DNA of 64,000 nucleotides, taken from the NCBI GenBank assembly GCA_002305685.1, contig DBQB01000016.1:19303-83302 (forward strand). Direction: 5' to 3'. Both the position numbers and the translations under genes were made by a program. Below are positions 32,088-40,810 of this stretch, piece by piece (position 1 is the stretch's first letter; every line of letters starts with the position of its first letter). The notes below the pieces were generated by a model. It was not told where the DNA came from. It ran no database searches and was given only the letters and a program-made list of their open reading frames with translations. Origin of the DNA: Ruminococcaceae bacterium UBA1405 (GTDB lineage Bacteria > Bacillota > Clostridia > Oscillospirales > Ruminococcaceae).

Positions 32088-34550
32088 TCAAGGCATACCG
32101 TCAAACCCCATATCCACATGGCAGCTCACCCGGCTGAAAGCGCTTAGCTCTCCAAACCGGCACAGCAGCTCCGAGAGAAGCTGACGAAATTCCTTGGTGT
32201 TTCGGCATTTTATGATAATTTTATAGCGATACTTGTTGTTGATTTTCAGTACAGCTCCCTCTACTGGGCCCAACATCCGCACCGGGAGATGGGAATGGGA
32301 CCGGGTGAAGGATTCCCGAAGCATTTCCCAGAAATGTGCCGCCGCTTCACGGGTTTTCTGCTGATCCTGCCCGGAAAAACAGACGGCGCACAGATCACAA
32401 AACGGAGGATACAGCATCATCTTCCTGGCGGCAATCTCCTGCTGATAAAAGCCCAGATAATCCTGCCTGGCAGCAAAACCAATCACATCGTTGGTGGGAG
32501 AAAAGGTCTGGATACAGGCTCGTCCACTGCTGGTCCCCCTGCCTCCCCGACCCACCACCTGGGTCAAAAGGTCAAAGGTTCTTTCGCTGCTGCGAAAATC
32601 ATCGCTGTAAAGATACATATCCGCAGACAAAACCCCTACCAGCGTCACATCCGGAAAATCCAGTCCCTTCGCCACCATCTGGGTCCCAATCATAATATCA
32701 TATTTTTTGGCTCCAAAAGCCGAGAAATATTTTTCGTGGGAAAATTTGGTCATAGTGGTATCGGCGTCCATCCGCAGGATACGAGCGCTGGGAAACAACT
32801 CCTGAAGCGATTGCTCAGCCTTCTGGGTACCGATTCCAGTATAGCGCACATACTTGCTTCCACAGTTGGAGCAGCGTTCAATGGCGTCCTGGGTATAACC
32901 GCAATAATGACAGATCAGCTGCTGGTTGCTGGCATGATAGGTCAGCGAGATAGAACAGTTGGGACAACTGGCCACCGTACCGCAGGCACTGCATTTTACA
33001 ATGGTATTGTATCCCCTTCGGTTGAGCAGCAGGATAGTCTGCTTGTTGGCCTTAAGATTTTCCTCAATCTCCTGTGCCAGCCGATCGCTGATGCCGCTCT
33101 CCTGAGAGTGAAAGGATTGCCCGTTCATATCGATGAGCTGAACCGCCGGCAGAGCGTGCCCCGCATATCGGTTTTCCAAAGTTACCAACAGATACCGTCC
33201 ATGTACCGCCTGATAATAGCTCTCCACACTGGGGGTGGCCGATGCCAACAGCAACATGGCATTGTGGGTCATACAACGGAATTTTGCCACATCTCGGGCG
33301 TGATACCGCGGCGCTGAACCGGATTTGTAGGTGCTCTCCTGTTCCTCATCCATCACAATCAGCCCTATGTTTTTGAGCGGAGCAAACACCGCTGAGCGGG
33401 TTCCTACCGCAATGCGCGCTTCCCCGTCCCGGAGTCTTTTCCACTGGTCCATTCGCTCCCCTGGGGAAAGACCGCTGTGCAGCACCGCCACCAGGGAACC
33501 AAACTGCTGTCGGAACATCCCCACCACCTGAGGAGTAAGGGAAATTTCCGGTACCAGCACAATCACATTGCGCCCTTCTGCCAGCACCCTGCGAATCAAG
33601 GAAAGATACACTTGGGTCTTTCCCGAACCGGTAACCCCGCGCAGCAGCGCCACGCAGGCTTTTCCCTCCCGATACTTGGCCCACAGGGTATCCTCCGCCG
33701 TTTGCTGCTCAGCGCTCAGACGCACCGCTTTATCGGTATCCGGCCGCATCTCCCCGCCCTCCAGCGGACGGTAGAGCGGCTGTTGATACAGTTCCAGAAT
33801 CCCTTTTTTCTCCAGACTGCTCAGCACCGCCTTGGTCACCGCCGCCAGATAGCACAGTTCCTTGACCGAACAGCTACGCTGTTCCAACAGCTGTTCCACC
33901 ACCCGCTGCTGCTTTAAGGTCAGTTTGGTGCTGGGCGGGAAGGCGCTGGAGAGAAAGGATTCGGTAAGGCGCGCCATCTGCTCCGTCTCATCCTTAACCC
34001 TTCGTTTGGCTTCCTCGGTGCGAGCGATATAGCCTTTTTCCATCAGGCGCCGAATGGCAGGATGATCGGTGGAGACGCGTGCCAAACGGCAAAGTTCCCC
34101 TTCTGTCAGACCATTTTCCTTGGCGCTCAAAACCTGATAGACCCATCTTTCTTCTGGGGCAAACTGTTCTAGGTCTGCCTGCACGCCTTTGACGACGGTG
34201 TATCTCCAACGAATCTGCATCGAAATTCCCAGCGGCAACAATACGTGCACCGCATCATACCAGGTACAGAAGGTATGGCTGCGCAGATACTGCATCAAGC
34301 CCAGCATCTCATCATCCAAAATTGGCGTTTCATCCACCACCGTGTTGATGGGCTTGAGATGCGCATCCTCCTGGTGTTGTGCTACCTCCATCACCATACC
34401 CTGACGCAAACGGTTTCCGCCACCAAACGGCACCAGCACCCGGATTCCCGGTTGTACCTTTTCCTGCAGAGAATAGGGAATCCTGTAATCAAAGAGCCGG
34501 TCAAAACTGTAGGAGGTTTTCTCCACAGCCACCTTGGCCGTCATCCACAA
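32088..34550 (-). CDS. priA: Primosomal replication-restart helicase PriA
   Basis: An 820-residue superfamily 2 helicase reloading DnaB at stalled forks. N-terminal DNA-binding domain to about 200; Walker A GVTGSGKTQ near residue 304; the DEEQ Walker B box as VMDEEQE; zinc-binding cysteines in CSACGTVASCPNC, HYCGYTQ and CSNCGS; then the helicase C domain with QVVGRGGRG. The TTG at 34550 lies 9 nt after AGGAGG; an ATG two codons on is possible. coaBC, normally between rpoZ and priA, is absent. Confidence 0.96.
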   Translation of the reverse strand: MWMTAKVAVEKTSYSFDRLFDYRIPYSLQEKVQPGIRVLVPFGGGNRLRQGMVMEVAQHQEDAHLKPINTVVDETPILDDEMLGLMQYLRSHTFCTWYDAVHVLLPLGISMQIRWRYTVVKGVQADLEQFAPEERWVYQVLSAKENGLTEGELCRLARVSTDHPAIRRLMEKGYIARTEEAKRRVKDETEQMARLTESFLSSAFPPSTKLTLKQQRVVEQLLEQRSCSVKELCYLAAVTKAVLSSLEKKGILELYQQPLYRPLEGGEMRPDTDKAVRLSAEQQTAEDTLWAKYREGKACVALLRGVTGSGKTQVYLSLIRRVLAEGRNVIVLVPEISLTPQVVGMFRQQFGSLVAVLHSGLSPGERMDQWKRLRDGEARIAVGTRSAVFAPLKNIGLIVMDEEQESTYKSGSAPRYHARDVAKFRCMTHNAMLLLASATPSVESYYQAVHGRYLLVTLENRYAGHALPAVQLIDMNGQSFHSQESGISDRLAQEIEENLKANKQTILLLNRRGYNTIVKCSACGTVASCPNCSISLTYHASNQQLICHYCGYTQDAIERCSNCGSKYVRYTGIGTQKAEQSLQELFPSARILRMDADTTMTKFSHEKYFSAFGAKKYDIMIGTQMVAKGLDFPDVTLVGVLSADMYLYSDDFRSSERTFDLLTQVVGRGGRGTSSGRACIQTFSPTNDVIGFAARQDYLGFYQQEIAARKMMLYPPFCDLCAVCFSGQDQQKTREAAAHFWEMLRESFTRSHSHLPVRMLGPVEGAVLKINNKYRYKIIIKCRNTKEFRQLLSELLCRFGELSAFSRVSCHVDMGFDGMP

Positions 34551-34576
34551 AACCGCTCGCCTCCTTTGTCGTCCCT

Positions 34577-34609
34577 AAAAAGTAAGGCACGGCCAACTTC
34601 GGCGTGCCT
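34577..34609 (-). terminator. Terminator-like hairpin between rpoZ and priA
   Basis: AGGCACG pairs with CGTGCCT around an imperfect inner stem, followed by TACTTTTTAG on the minus strand. It may partly separate gmk-rpoZ from priA. Confidence 0.65.
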
Positions 34610-34652
34610 CAAGTTTTGGGTGATATGGATCTGTCTTAGCAGATCTCAGCTT

Positions 34653-35069
34653 TTACTGCTGCTCATCAGGAGCGGCGTTTTCTGCATTCTGCTCCTCCGC
34701 CAACAGCTCTTTATAATGTTCTTCCGCCATGGCTGTCGCGTGGGCTTCCGCCTTCTGCTGAGCCAGCAGCTTTTGCATATGCTCCTCCTCTTCCTGGCGA
34801 AGCACTTCGGTAGCACTCTCAATCGCCAGATGGCACCGGCCGGCTTTGATATCCTCTACAGCCAAACGCACCGGCTTTAGCGAGAGTTCTTCCGGAAGTT
34901 GTTTGGAGCGGTCAATCACGGTGCTCTTCCCTTTGTCCAGCTCAGAGAGTTCCTTCACCTTCTTCAGCTGCTCCTCGGTGATTTCCCGGGCGCGCTTGGC
35001 AACGCCGATCACAAAAGAATAGTAGCTCTCATCGTCCCGCAAAATTTTATCCACATCTATCTTTACCAT
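34653..35069 (-). CDS. rpoZ: RNA polymerase omega subunit with long acidic tail
   Basis: A 138-residue omega protein, about twice the usual Firmicutes length. The conserved core is residues 1-95: YYSFVIGVAKRAREI, then KPVRLAVEDIKAGR. The tail (about 95-138) is rich in Glu, Gln and Ala and probably helical (RQEEEEHMQKLLAQQ). It lies 31 nt upstream of nothing else than the priA terminator and follows gmk, the standard order. GGAGGT lies before the ATG at 35069. Confidence 0.92.
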   Translation of the reverse strand: MVKIDVDKILRDDESYYSFVIGVAKRAREITEEQLKKVKELSELDKGKSTVIDRSKQLPEELSLKPVRLAVEDIKAGRCHLAIESATEVLRQEEEEHMQKLLAQQKAEAHATAMAEEHYKELLAEEQNAENAAPDEQQ

Positions 35070-35100
35070 ACCTGTACCTCCATATAAAACCTTTGTACTC

Positions 35101-35673
35101 TTATACAGCAGCGCCGCAGCCTAAGATCTGTTCGATCTCTGCAACCGCTCTGGGGATTTCATCGTTTACAACCCGATACTGATACCGATCCGCCAGACTG
35201 AGTTCATAGATCGAGGCCTCCAAACGCTTGCGGATGGTTTCTGCATCCTCGGTACCTCTGCCTGTCAAGCGGTGTTCCAGTTCCTCACGGCTGGGCGGGA
35301 GCAGGAAGATCGAGACAACGTCCTTTCGCGCCTCCATCACCTTCAAAGCGCCCTGTACCTCTATTTCCAACAGCACGTCAATGCCGTCGTCCAGCTTTTC
35401 CTGCACCTTCAGCGCCGGCGTGCCGTAATAATTCCCGTTGTAGCTGGCATATTCCAGCATTTCTCCTCTGGCAATATGCTCCTCAAAAGCTTCGCGGGTG
35501 ATAAAATAATAGTTCACCCCGTCTATCTCCCCAGTGCGCGGACTGCGGGTAGTGGCGGAGATGGAAAGATGGATTCCCGGATTGCGGGCCAGCAATTCTT
35601 TTAAAACGGTACCTTTACCCACGCCGGATGGCCCGGACAGGATAATGATTCGTCCTTTTTTTTGTTCTGACAT
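35101..35673 (-). CDS. gmk: Guanylate kinase
   Basis: A 190-residue kinase phosphorylating GMP to GDP. P-loop LSGPSGVGKGT near residues 11-21, the GMP-binding SATTRSPRTGEIDGVNYYF, and the conserved EYASYNGNYYGTP. The ATG at 35673 gives the normal N-terminus (SEQKKGRIIILSG); the longer reading from 35757 overlaps remA. It follows remA by 28 nt. Confidence 0.97.
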   Translation of the reverse strand: MSEQKKGRIIILSGPSGVGKGTVLKELLARNPGIHLSISATTRSPRTGEIDGVNYYFITREAFEEHIARGEMLEYASYNGNYYGTPALKVQEKLDDGIDVLLEIEVQGALKVMEARKDVVSIFLLPPSREELEHRLTGRGTEDAETIRKRLEASIYELSLADRYQYRVVNDEIPRAVAEIEQILGCGAAV

Positions 35674-35701
35674 AATCTTCTGCTCATTCCTCTCCGGAAA
35701 A

Positions 35702-35968
35702 TTATTCGTCCTCATCCAGCTCTTCGCTCTCATCGTCGTCCACCAGACGGTTGGCAACCGTCTCCGGCTGTACCGCCGAGAGGATCACATGATCGCTGTC
35801 GGTAATAATCACCGCGCGGGTACGGCGCCCATAAGTTGCGTCAATGAGCATTCCTTTATCCTTGGCGTCCTGGATGATGCGCTTGATGGGAGCCGATTCC
35901 GGACTCACAATCGCCACCAGCCGGTTGGCGGAAACCATATTGCCAAAACCAATATTGATCAGTTTCAT
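35702..35968 (-). CDS. remA: RemA/DUF370 family regulator
   Basis: An 88-residue DNA-binding protein. In B. subtilis RemA forms ring-shaped oligomers and activates biofilm matrix and osmoprotection genes. The conserved N-terminus [20 protein letters not shown] and the [19 protein letters not shown] segment are intact; the tail is acidic ([12 protein letters not shown]). It stands between yicC and gmk, the usual order. Confidence 0.95.
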   Translation of the reverse strand: MKLINIGFGNMVSANRLVAIVSPESAPIKRIIQDAKDKGMLIDATYGRRTRAVIITDSDHVILSAVQPETVANRLVDDDESEELDEDE

Positions 35969-36015
35969 GGATTGTTCCTTCCTTTCCGATCCAAACCGGA
36001 CCAGCAGCCTTTACT

Positions 36016-36894
36016 CTATTCGATGTTCTGCACCTGTTCCCGGATCTTTTCAATCTCAGCCTTAATCTCCACAATGATCCGTGCAATCTCCAGGTCCTGT
36101 GCCTTGGACCCGATGGTATTGGCTTCCCGGTTGATCTCCTGAACCAAAAAATCCAACTTACGTCCGACAGCGCCCTCACCTGAGAGAATCTGCCGCAGCG
36201 CTGCCAAATGGCTGTCCAAGCGTACCGTCTCCTCGTCCACAGCCACCCGATCGGCAAAGATTGCCGCCTCCATCAAAATCCGCTGCTCATCTATCTGCCG
36301 GTCCTCCAGCACCTCTTGCAGCTTCTGATACAGCCGGTCCTGATATTGTTTAACCGTCTCCGGGGAACGCAGTTTCACCTTCTCCACAAGTTCGCCGATA
36401 TGCTCGCCCCGGCTCAGAATATCCTCCCGCAGCCGTGCGCCTTCCGACGCCCGCATTTCCAGAAAACGATCCACCGCCTGTTTTGCAACCGTCTGCACAC
36501 ATTGCCAGATGTAATCTTCATCCTCCTGCACCCGGCGCACCGTGAAGAGATCCGAAAAACGCGCCATAGCGCTCACCGTCACATCGTCGGCAATATCCAG
36601 CGTTTTTCCCATATCCCGCAGCGCTTGCAGATACGCTTGCGCCAGCGGATGATTGATCTGCACCTCAGTGGTAGCCGCTTCCACATTTTGTACTGTTACA
36701 TTCACTTCAATCTTTCCCCGGGAAACTCTGCTCTGAAGATAGCTTTTCAGCTTTTCCTCCAAATACCCATAGTTTCTAGGGGTGCGTACCGCACATTCAA
36801 AATAGCGATGGTTCACTGCCCGCAGCTCCACCGTAATATCCCGCCCATCCACCAACTGCTGGGCGCGGCCATATCCGGTCATGCTCATTGTCAT
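36016..36894 (-). CDS. yicC: YicC family endoribonuclease
   Basis: A 292-residue YicC/YloC protein; E. coli YicC has been implicated in RNA degradation, including of the small RNA RyhB. N-terminal SMTGYGRAQ, then VELRAVNHRYFE; the DUF1732 C-terminal domain with AIFADRVAVDEETVRLDSHL and GRKLDFLVQEINREANTIGSKA. The ATG at 36894 is first of three close in-frame ATGs. It is the first gene of the block; the promoter is at 37010-37039. Confidence 0.94.
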   Translation of the reverse strand: MTMSMTGYGRAQQLVDGRDITVELRAVNHRYFECAVRTPRNYGYLEEKLKSYLQSRVSRGKIEVNVTVQNVEAATTEVQINHPLAQAYLQALRDMGKTLDIADDVTVSAMARFSDLFTVRRVQEDEDYIWQCVQTVAKQAVDRFLEMRASEGARLREDILSRGEHIGELVEKVKLRSPETVKQYQDRLYQKLQEVLEDRQIDEQRILMEAAIFADRVAVDEETVRLDSHLAALRQILSGEGAVGRKLDFLVQEINREANTIGSKAQDLEIARIIVEIKAEIEKIREQVQNIE

Positions 36895-37009
36895 AAAATC
36901 ACCGTTCTTTCAGGTGGAAATTTTTCGTTGAGGGAAAGGGGGAAACCACAAATCGATGCGCTTTCTCCTTCCGTCGCCGCAAAAATACGGCCAGGTATCT
37001 CAATATAAT

Positions 37010-37039
37010 ATTTTAGCATCAGATGGTAGTCGTTGTCAA
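37010..37039 (-). promoter_or_regulatory. Promoter for yicC-remA-gmk-rpoZ
   Basis: On the minus strand: TTGACA, 18-nt spacer, TAAAAT, giving a leader of about 110 nt. Confidence 0.7.
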
Positions 37040-37072
37040 GAATTTGCGCCGTTTTTACACCGTAATTCCGAT

Positions 37073-37105
37073 AAAAAGGTCCCGCAAGCACACTTGCGGG
37101 ACCTT
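37073..37105 (-). terminator. Terminator of the carboxyltransferase operon
   Basis: AAGGTCCCGCAAG pairs perfectly with CTTGCGGGACCTT (13 bp, 4-nt loop), then TTTT on the minus strand, 30 nt past the stop at 37136. Confidence 0.92.
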
Positions 37106-37135
37106 TTCAATAAATATCGTTTTATGAGCCAGAAC

Positions 37136-38536
37136 TTACACGGGATGTACCGCAGCAGCTTTGTCCACATGCTCGCCATCCACACCATACTTCTTGTTCA
37201 TTCTCTTTTCAAAGAACTTCTCAGCCACTGCGCCAAACTGAGCGTAGCTCAGAACGTCCTCTTCCTGCTCATAGTACTTGGAGGGCATCTCTGCTTTCAG
37301 CTTATCCAGCTCGTTGCCCAACAGATCGGCAGGACGGCAATCGATAGGCTCCTCATCACCGATGATCTTCTTGCGGAACGCAGGATCAATCGGCACAGGA
37401 GTACGGCCGTATTCTCCACGGATGATACCCTTAAATTCTTTGGTGACCATCTTATAGCGCTCGCCCATCAGCACGTTGAGCACAGCCTGGGTACCGACGA
37501 TCTGAGAGCTGGGGGTAACCAGAGGAGGATATCCGGCGTCTTTTCTGACGTTGGGGATCTCCTTGAGCACATCGTCCAGCTTGTCCTCTTTGCCAGCTTG
37601 TTTGAGCTGGGAAACCAGGTTGGAGAGCATACCGCCGGGAACCTGATACAACAGAGTATTGGCGTCAACACCCAGTACCTTGGGATTGAGCAGGCCGTTG
37701 TCCAGATATTTCTGACGCAGTTTGGCAAAATGCTCACGAACCACATTGAGCTTGTTGAGGTCCAAACCGGTATCATAAGGAGTACCGGCAAGCGCCGCAA
37801 CCATAGACTCGGTGGCAGGATGAGAGGTGCCCATCGCCAGAGGGGACATTGCGGTATCAATGACATCCACGCCAGCCTCAATGGCTTTCAGATGCGCCAT
37901 AGAAGCCAGGCCGGAAGTGTAGTGAGAGTGAAGCTGGATCGGAATCTTGACGGTCTCTTTGAGAGCCTTCACCAGATCATAGGTGGTGTATGGCGTCAAC
38001 AGACCGGCCATATCCTTGATGCAGATGGAATCAGCACCCGTGTCCTCCAGCTGTTTTGCGTAGTTGACAAAATACTCAATGTTGTGCACCGGGCTCAGGG
38101 TGTAGGAAATACACGCCTGCAAATGAGCGCCAACCTTCTTGGTAGCCTTGATGGCAGCCTCCAGGTTGCGGATATCATTGAGCGCATCGAAGATACGCAT
38201 GATGTCGATGCCGTTATCCACAGACTTCTTAACGAAGTAATCGATCACATCATCGGCATAGTGGCGGTAACCCAGCATATTCTGGCCACGGAACAGCATC
38301 TGCAGCTTGGTATTGGGCATACCTTTGCGGATGGTACGCAGTCTTTCCCAAGGATCCTCGTCCAGGAAGCGCAGACAGGCGTCAAAAGTAGCGCCGCCCC
38401 AAACCTCGGCGGAATAAAAACCAACCTCATCCATGGCGGAGAGAATCGGAACCATCTCATCAATGGACATACGGGTTGCGATCAGCGACTGATGGGCGTC
38501 ACGCAACACGGTCTCCGTAATTTTGATCTTAGCCAT
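37136..38536 (-). CDS. oadA: Biotin-dependent carboxyltransferase, OadA / transcarboxylase 5S-like
   Basis: A 466-residue TIM-barrel carboxyltransferase acting between pyruvate/oxaloacetate and carboxybiotin. Motifs: VLRDAHQS (metal-binding Asp), LFRGQNMLGYRHY, the metal-binding HSHYTSG near residue 207, and the ICIKDMAG segment with the carboxylated Lys. It ends without a biotinyl domain, so the biotin is on the separate protein encoded at 38647-39066. The ATG at 38536 follows AAAGGGG. With the other two genes it resembles methylmalonyl-CoA carboxyltransferase (12S, 5S, 1.3S). An oxaloacetate decarboxylase alpha subunit is the alternative, but no beta or gamma subunit is present here. Confidence 0.9.
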   Translation of the reverse strand: MAKIKITETVLRDAHQSLIATRMSIDEMVPILSAMDEVGFYSAEVWGGATFDACLRFLDEDPWERLRTIRKGMPNTKLQMLFRGQNMLGYRHYADDVIDYFVKKSVDNGIDIMRIFDALNDIRNLEAAIKATKKVGAHLQACISYTLSPVHNIEYFVNYAKQLEDTGADSICIKDMAGLLTPYTTYDLVKALKETVKIPIQLHSHYTSGLASMAHLKAIEAGVDVIDTAMSPLAMGTSHPATESMVAALAGTPYDTGLDLNKLNVVREHFAKLRQKYLDNGLLNPKVLGVDANTLLYQVPGGMLSNLVSQLKQAGKEDKLDDVLKEIPNVRKDAGYPPLVTPSSQIVGTQAVLNVLMGERYKMVTKEFKGIIRGEYGRTPVPIDPAFRKKIIGDEEPIDCRPADLLGNELDKLKAEMPSKYYEQEEDVLSYAQFGAVAEKFFEKRMNKKYGVDGEHVDKAAAVHPV

Positions 38537-38579
38537 ATCGGAACCCCTTTCTTGTTTCGGTACTTTTTGCAGCCATAAG

Positions 38580-38619
38580 TGCAAACTGCCTGGGAGATCA
38601 TTGTCTTAGGCAGCTTGCA
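38580..38619. other. Hairpin between the biotin carrier and oadA
   Basis: TGCAA-x-CTGCCT pairs with AGGCAG-x-TTGCA around a 16-nt loop. No T-run follows, so it is more likely an mRNA stability or stoichiometry element inside the operon than a terminator. Confidence 0.5.
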
Positions 38620-38646
38620 AACGGCAACTGCATATATGGGCTTTTG

Positions 38647-39066
38647 TTATGCAATCACAACCAACAGATCGTTGGAGTTGACGGAATCGCCCTTCTTCAC
38701 AGCGATAGAAGCAATCGTACCGGCGCAGGGAGCAACAATATCATTTTCCATCTTCATGGCTTCCAGCACTACGACAACATCGCCCTCGGCAACCTTCTGG
38801 CCAGCGGCAACCTTTACATTCACAATGGTGCCGGGCATGGGAGAGGTAACCTGAGTGCCGTCAGCGGGAGCAGCAGCGGGCGCGGGAGCAGCTGCAGGCG
38901 CGGGAGCAGCTGCAGGCGCAGGAGCGGCAGCGGGTGCTGCGGCAGGGGCGGGAGCAGGAGCAGCGACGGGCGCAGGAGCGGCTACAGGAGCAGCGGCGCC
39001 GGCAGCAATTTCATCAACCTGAACGTCATAAGCTTTGCCGTTTACAACAATATTATATCTTTTCAC
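38647..39066 (-). CDS. Biotin carboxyl carrier protein with Ala-Pro linker
   Basis: A 139-residue biotinyl carrier. The N-terminus ([20 protein letters not shown]) is the subunit-binding segment; residues about 22-68 are a flexible Ala/Pro linker; the biotinyl domain follows ([11 protein letters not shown]) with the biotin-accepting Lys at about residue 105 in EAMKMEN. It matches the 1.3S subunit of transcarboxylase and the gamma/C chains of Na+-pumping decarboxylases. It lies between the 12S-like and 5S-like genes. The linker DNA is repetitive (38863-39003). Confidence 0.94.
   Translation of the reverse strand: MKRYNIVVNGKAYDVQVDEIAAGAAAPVAAPAPVAAPAPAPAAAPAAAPAPAAAPAPAAAPAPAAAPADGTQVTSPMPGTIVNVKVAAGQKVAEGDVVVVLEAMKMENDIVAPCAGTIASIAVKKGDSVNSNDLLVVIA
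38863..39003. repeat. Imperfect GC-rich repeats encoding the Ala-Pro linker
   Basis: Tandem imperfect units of the type GCGGGAGCAGCTGCAGGC encode alternating Ala-Pro runs. Such tracts expand and contract easily and may be collapsed in short-read assemblies. Confidence 0.8.
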
Positions 39067-39118
39067 AGTGAGTCCTCCCTTTATCTACATTCCTTATACT
39101 TCAAAAGGCCAGCCGTGA

Positions 39119-40534
39119 TTACAGCGGCATATTGCCATGCTTCTTGGGCAGCTTGGAAACCCGCTTACCAGCGAGCATATCCAAAGTGGAGATCAACACG
39201 TCACGGGTAGAAGCAGGATCGATAACGTCCTCAATATAACCATCGGCGGCTGCCTTAAAGGCGGAAGCTTCCTCGGTTCTATATTTCTCTTCCAGCATTG
39301 CTCTGGTGTTGGTCTCAGAGATCTCATCGGCGTGCAGCAGTGTCACCGCAGTCTCAGGAGCCAGAGCAGAAATCACAGCGCTGGGCCAAGCCAGAGTTAC
39401 ATCGGCATTGGCGCTGCGTCCGGCAAAGGCAACGTAAGCGGGGCCGTAAGCCTCACCCACCACCACAGAAACCTTGGGAGTGGTTGCCTCGGCATAGACG
39501 TGAGCAACCTTGGCGGCCTCACGGACAATACCCTTGAGCTCAGCAGCAGCGGAAGCCTTAAAGCCCTTGGTGTTGACAAAGGTCACAACCGGAATCTGGA
39601 ACGCATCGCAGATGGAAACCAGACGGGCAATCTTTGCACAGCATCCACCGCAGATGGGCTCGCCAGTGGTGGCGACAACGCCAACCGTAGTACCACCCAG
39701 CGTTGCCAGAGCGGTCATACCGCCCACCGCAAAGTCCTTGTGCAGTTCAACTACACTGCCAGCGTCCATCACGTTTTCAACAACCGCTTTCATATCGGTG
39801 CCCACAACCTTTTCAGCAGCGGCACGCAGCGCATTTTCTGCACCGGAAACGGCGGAGAACTCACAGATGGGAGCAGCGGAAAGGTTGTTCAGAGGCATCA
39901 TGGAGACCAGTTTTCTGGCTTCCTCCAGCGCAGCGGTATCGTCGGCAGCCACAATGTGAGCCATGCCGGACTTAGCAGCGTTGGCGGCGGTGCCGGCGCC
40001 TTCCACATTCTCCCCGTTGGCCTTGGCGGTGAAGGGAGCGGTCATAAACAGCTGTGCCTTTTCGCTCATAATCACAAAATCAGCGCTCAGAGCGATCATC
40101 GCAGAGCTTCCCGCACAAACGCCCAGAATCACCGAAATCTGGGGAACCACACCGGAAAGATTGTTCTGCCACAGCAGCATCTCGCTGTAGGCATTGAGAG
40201 CATCGTTGCCCTCCTTGATTCTGGCGCCGTTGGAATCATAGATTCCGATCACGGGAGCTCCCGTCTTTACAGCCAGATCATAGATCTTCTTAATCTTGGC
40301 GCCATGGGCTTTGCCCACAGGGCCGTCCTGGGAAAAAGCGAATACCGGGCTGCCATCGATGGCGCCGTAACCGGTGACAACACCGGAGCACTCATTGCCA
40401 TCCTTTGCAAAGCCATCCAGCTCCACAAAGCTACCGGCATCCATCAGCGCACCCAGTCTTTTGCGAGCCGGAGCGTCCTTATCCAGGGCGCCGAGCGCCT
40501 TTTGCAGAGCTTCCATTTTACTTTCAGCACTCAT
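39119..40534 (-). CDS. mmdA: Acyl-CoA carboxyltransferase, MmdA / transcarboxylase 12S-like
   Basis: A 471-residue crotonase-fold carboxyltransferase with two tandem domains. The first has GNECSGVVTGYGAIDG and the oxyanion loop region IYDSNGARIKEGNDAL. The second has TTGEPICGGCCAKIARLVSICDAF, VTFVNTKGF and AYGPAYVAFAGRSANADVTLAWPSA. The usual CoA-site Gly-rich sequences are replaced in places by Cys-rich stretches (GGCCAK), so the acyl-CoA substrate is uncertain (methylmalonyl-, malonyl- or glutaconyl-CoA). GGAGG precedes the ATG. It is the first gene of the operon, with a leader of about 270 nt. Confidence 0.88.
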   Translation of the reverse strand: MSAESKMEALQKALGALDKDAPARKRLGALMDAGSFVELDGFAKDGNECSGVVTGYGAIDGSPVFAFSQDGPVGKAHGAKIKKIYDLAVKTGAPVIGIYDSNGARIKEGNDALNAYSEMLLWQNNLSGVVPQISVILGVCAGSSAMIALSADFVIMSEKAQLFMTAPFTAKANGENVEGAGTAANAAKSGMAHIVAADDTAALEEARKLVSMMPLNNLSAAPICEFSAVSGAENALRAAAEKVVGTDMKAVVENVMDAGSVVELHKDFAVGGMTALATLGGTTVGVVATTGEPICGGCCAKIARLVSICDAFQIPVVTFVNTKGFKASAAAELKGIVREAAKVAHVYAEATTPKVSVVVGEAYGPAYVAFAGRSANADVTLAWPSAVISALAPETAVTLLHADEISETNTRAMLEEKYRTEEASAFKAAADGYIEDVIDPASTRDVLISTLDMLAGKRVSKLPKKHGNMPL

Positions 40535-40566
40535 TTTATTTCCTCCATTCCTGTGACCTTTTCCTC

Positions 40567-40632
40567 GCGGCCTCCGTCAAGAAGCCGCCGGTTCCCGTTG
40601 GGAAACCTCTGGCCTCCCCAAAAGGGGACGCC
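40567..40632 (-). other. Three tandem hairpins in the operon leader
   Basis: In transcript order: a TCCCC/GGGGA stem with AAAA/TTTT loop (40611-40632), a GGTTTCCC/GGGAACC stem (40590-40607) and a GCGGC/GCCGC stem (40567-40588). They lie within the 270-nt leader just before the first ribosome site. I recognise no known riboswitch. Confidence 0.55.
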
Positions 40633-40810
40633 ATTTGCAGTTTAAGTTCTGGCGCGGCGGCGGCGGACACGAACTTTAAAAAGGTCGCAGAAAATACCCG
40701 ATAGATACACCGAACCGTCCGTTTGGCAAAGTTCACAATTTGCAAAGACCTTTTCAGCCTTTCTTGTGCACCTTACTTTTGCACCGAAAAACTCAAACAT
40801 AATCGTTAAC

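Noticed and set aside
36956..38578. 540-codon frame antisense to oadA
   Set aside because: The antisense frame arises from codon bias of oadA; it has no ribosome site and no protein family character.
38863..39003. GC-rich tandem repeats as a possible minisatellite or CRISPR
   Set aside because: They encode the Ala-Pro linker of the biotin carrier and are explained by that.
39137..40645. 502-codon frame antisense to mmdA
   Set aside because: Ser/His/Asn-rich antisense shadow of a well-recognised carboxyltransferase gene.
40642..40800. 52-codon ORF beginning about 4 nt after the predicted transcript start of the carboxyltransferase operon
   Set aside because: It has no ribosome site and a strongly Arg-rich end. 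A leaderless leader-peptide is possible but unsupported, so the region is described as a structured leader.
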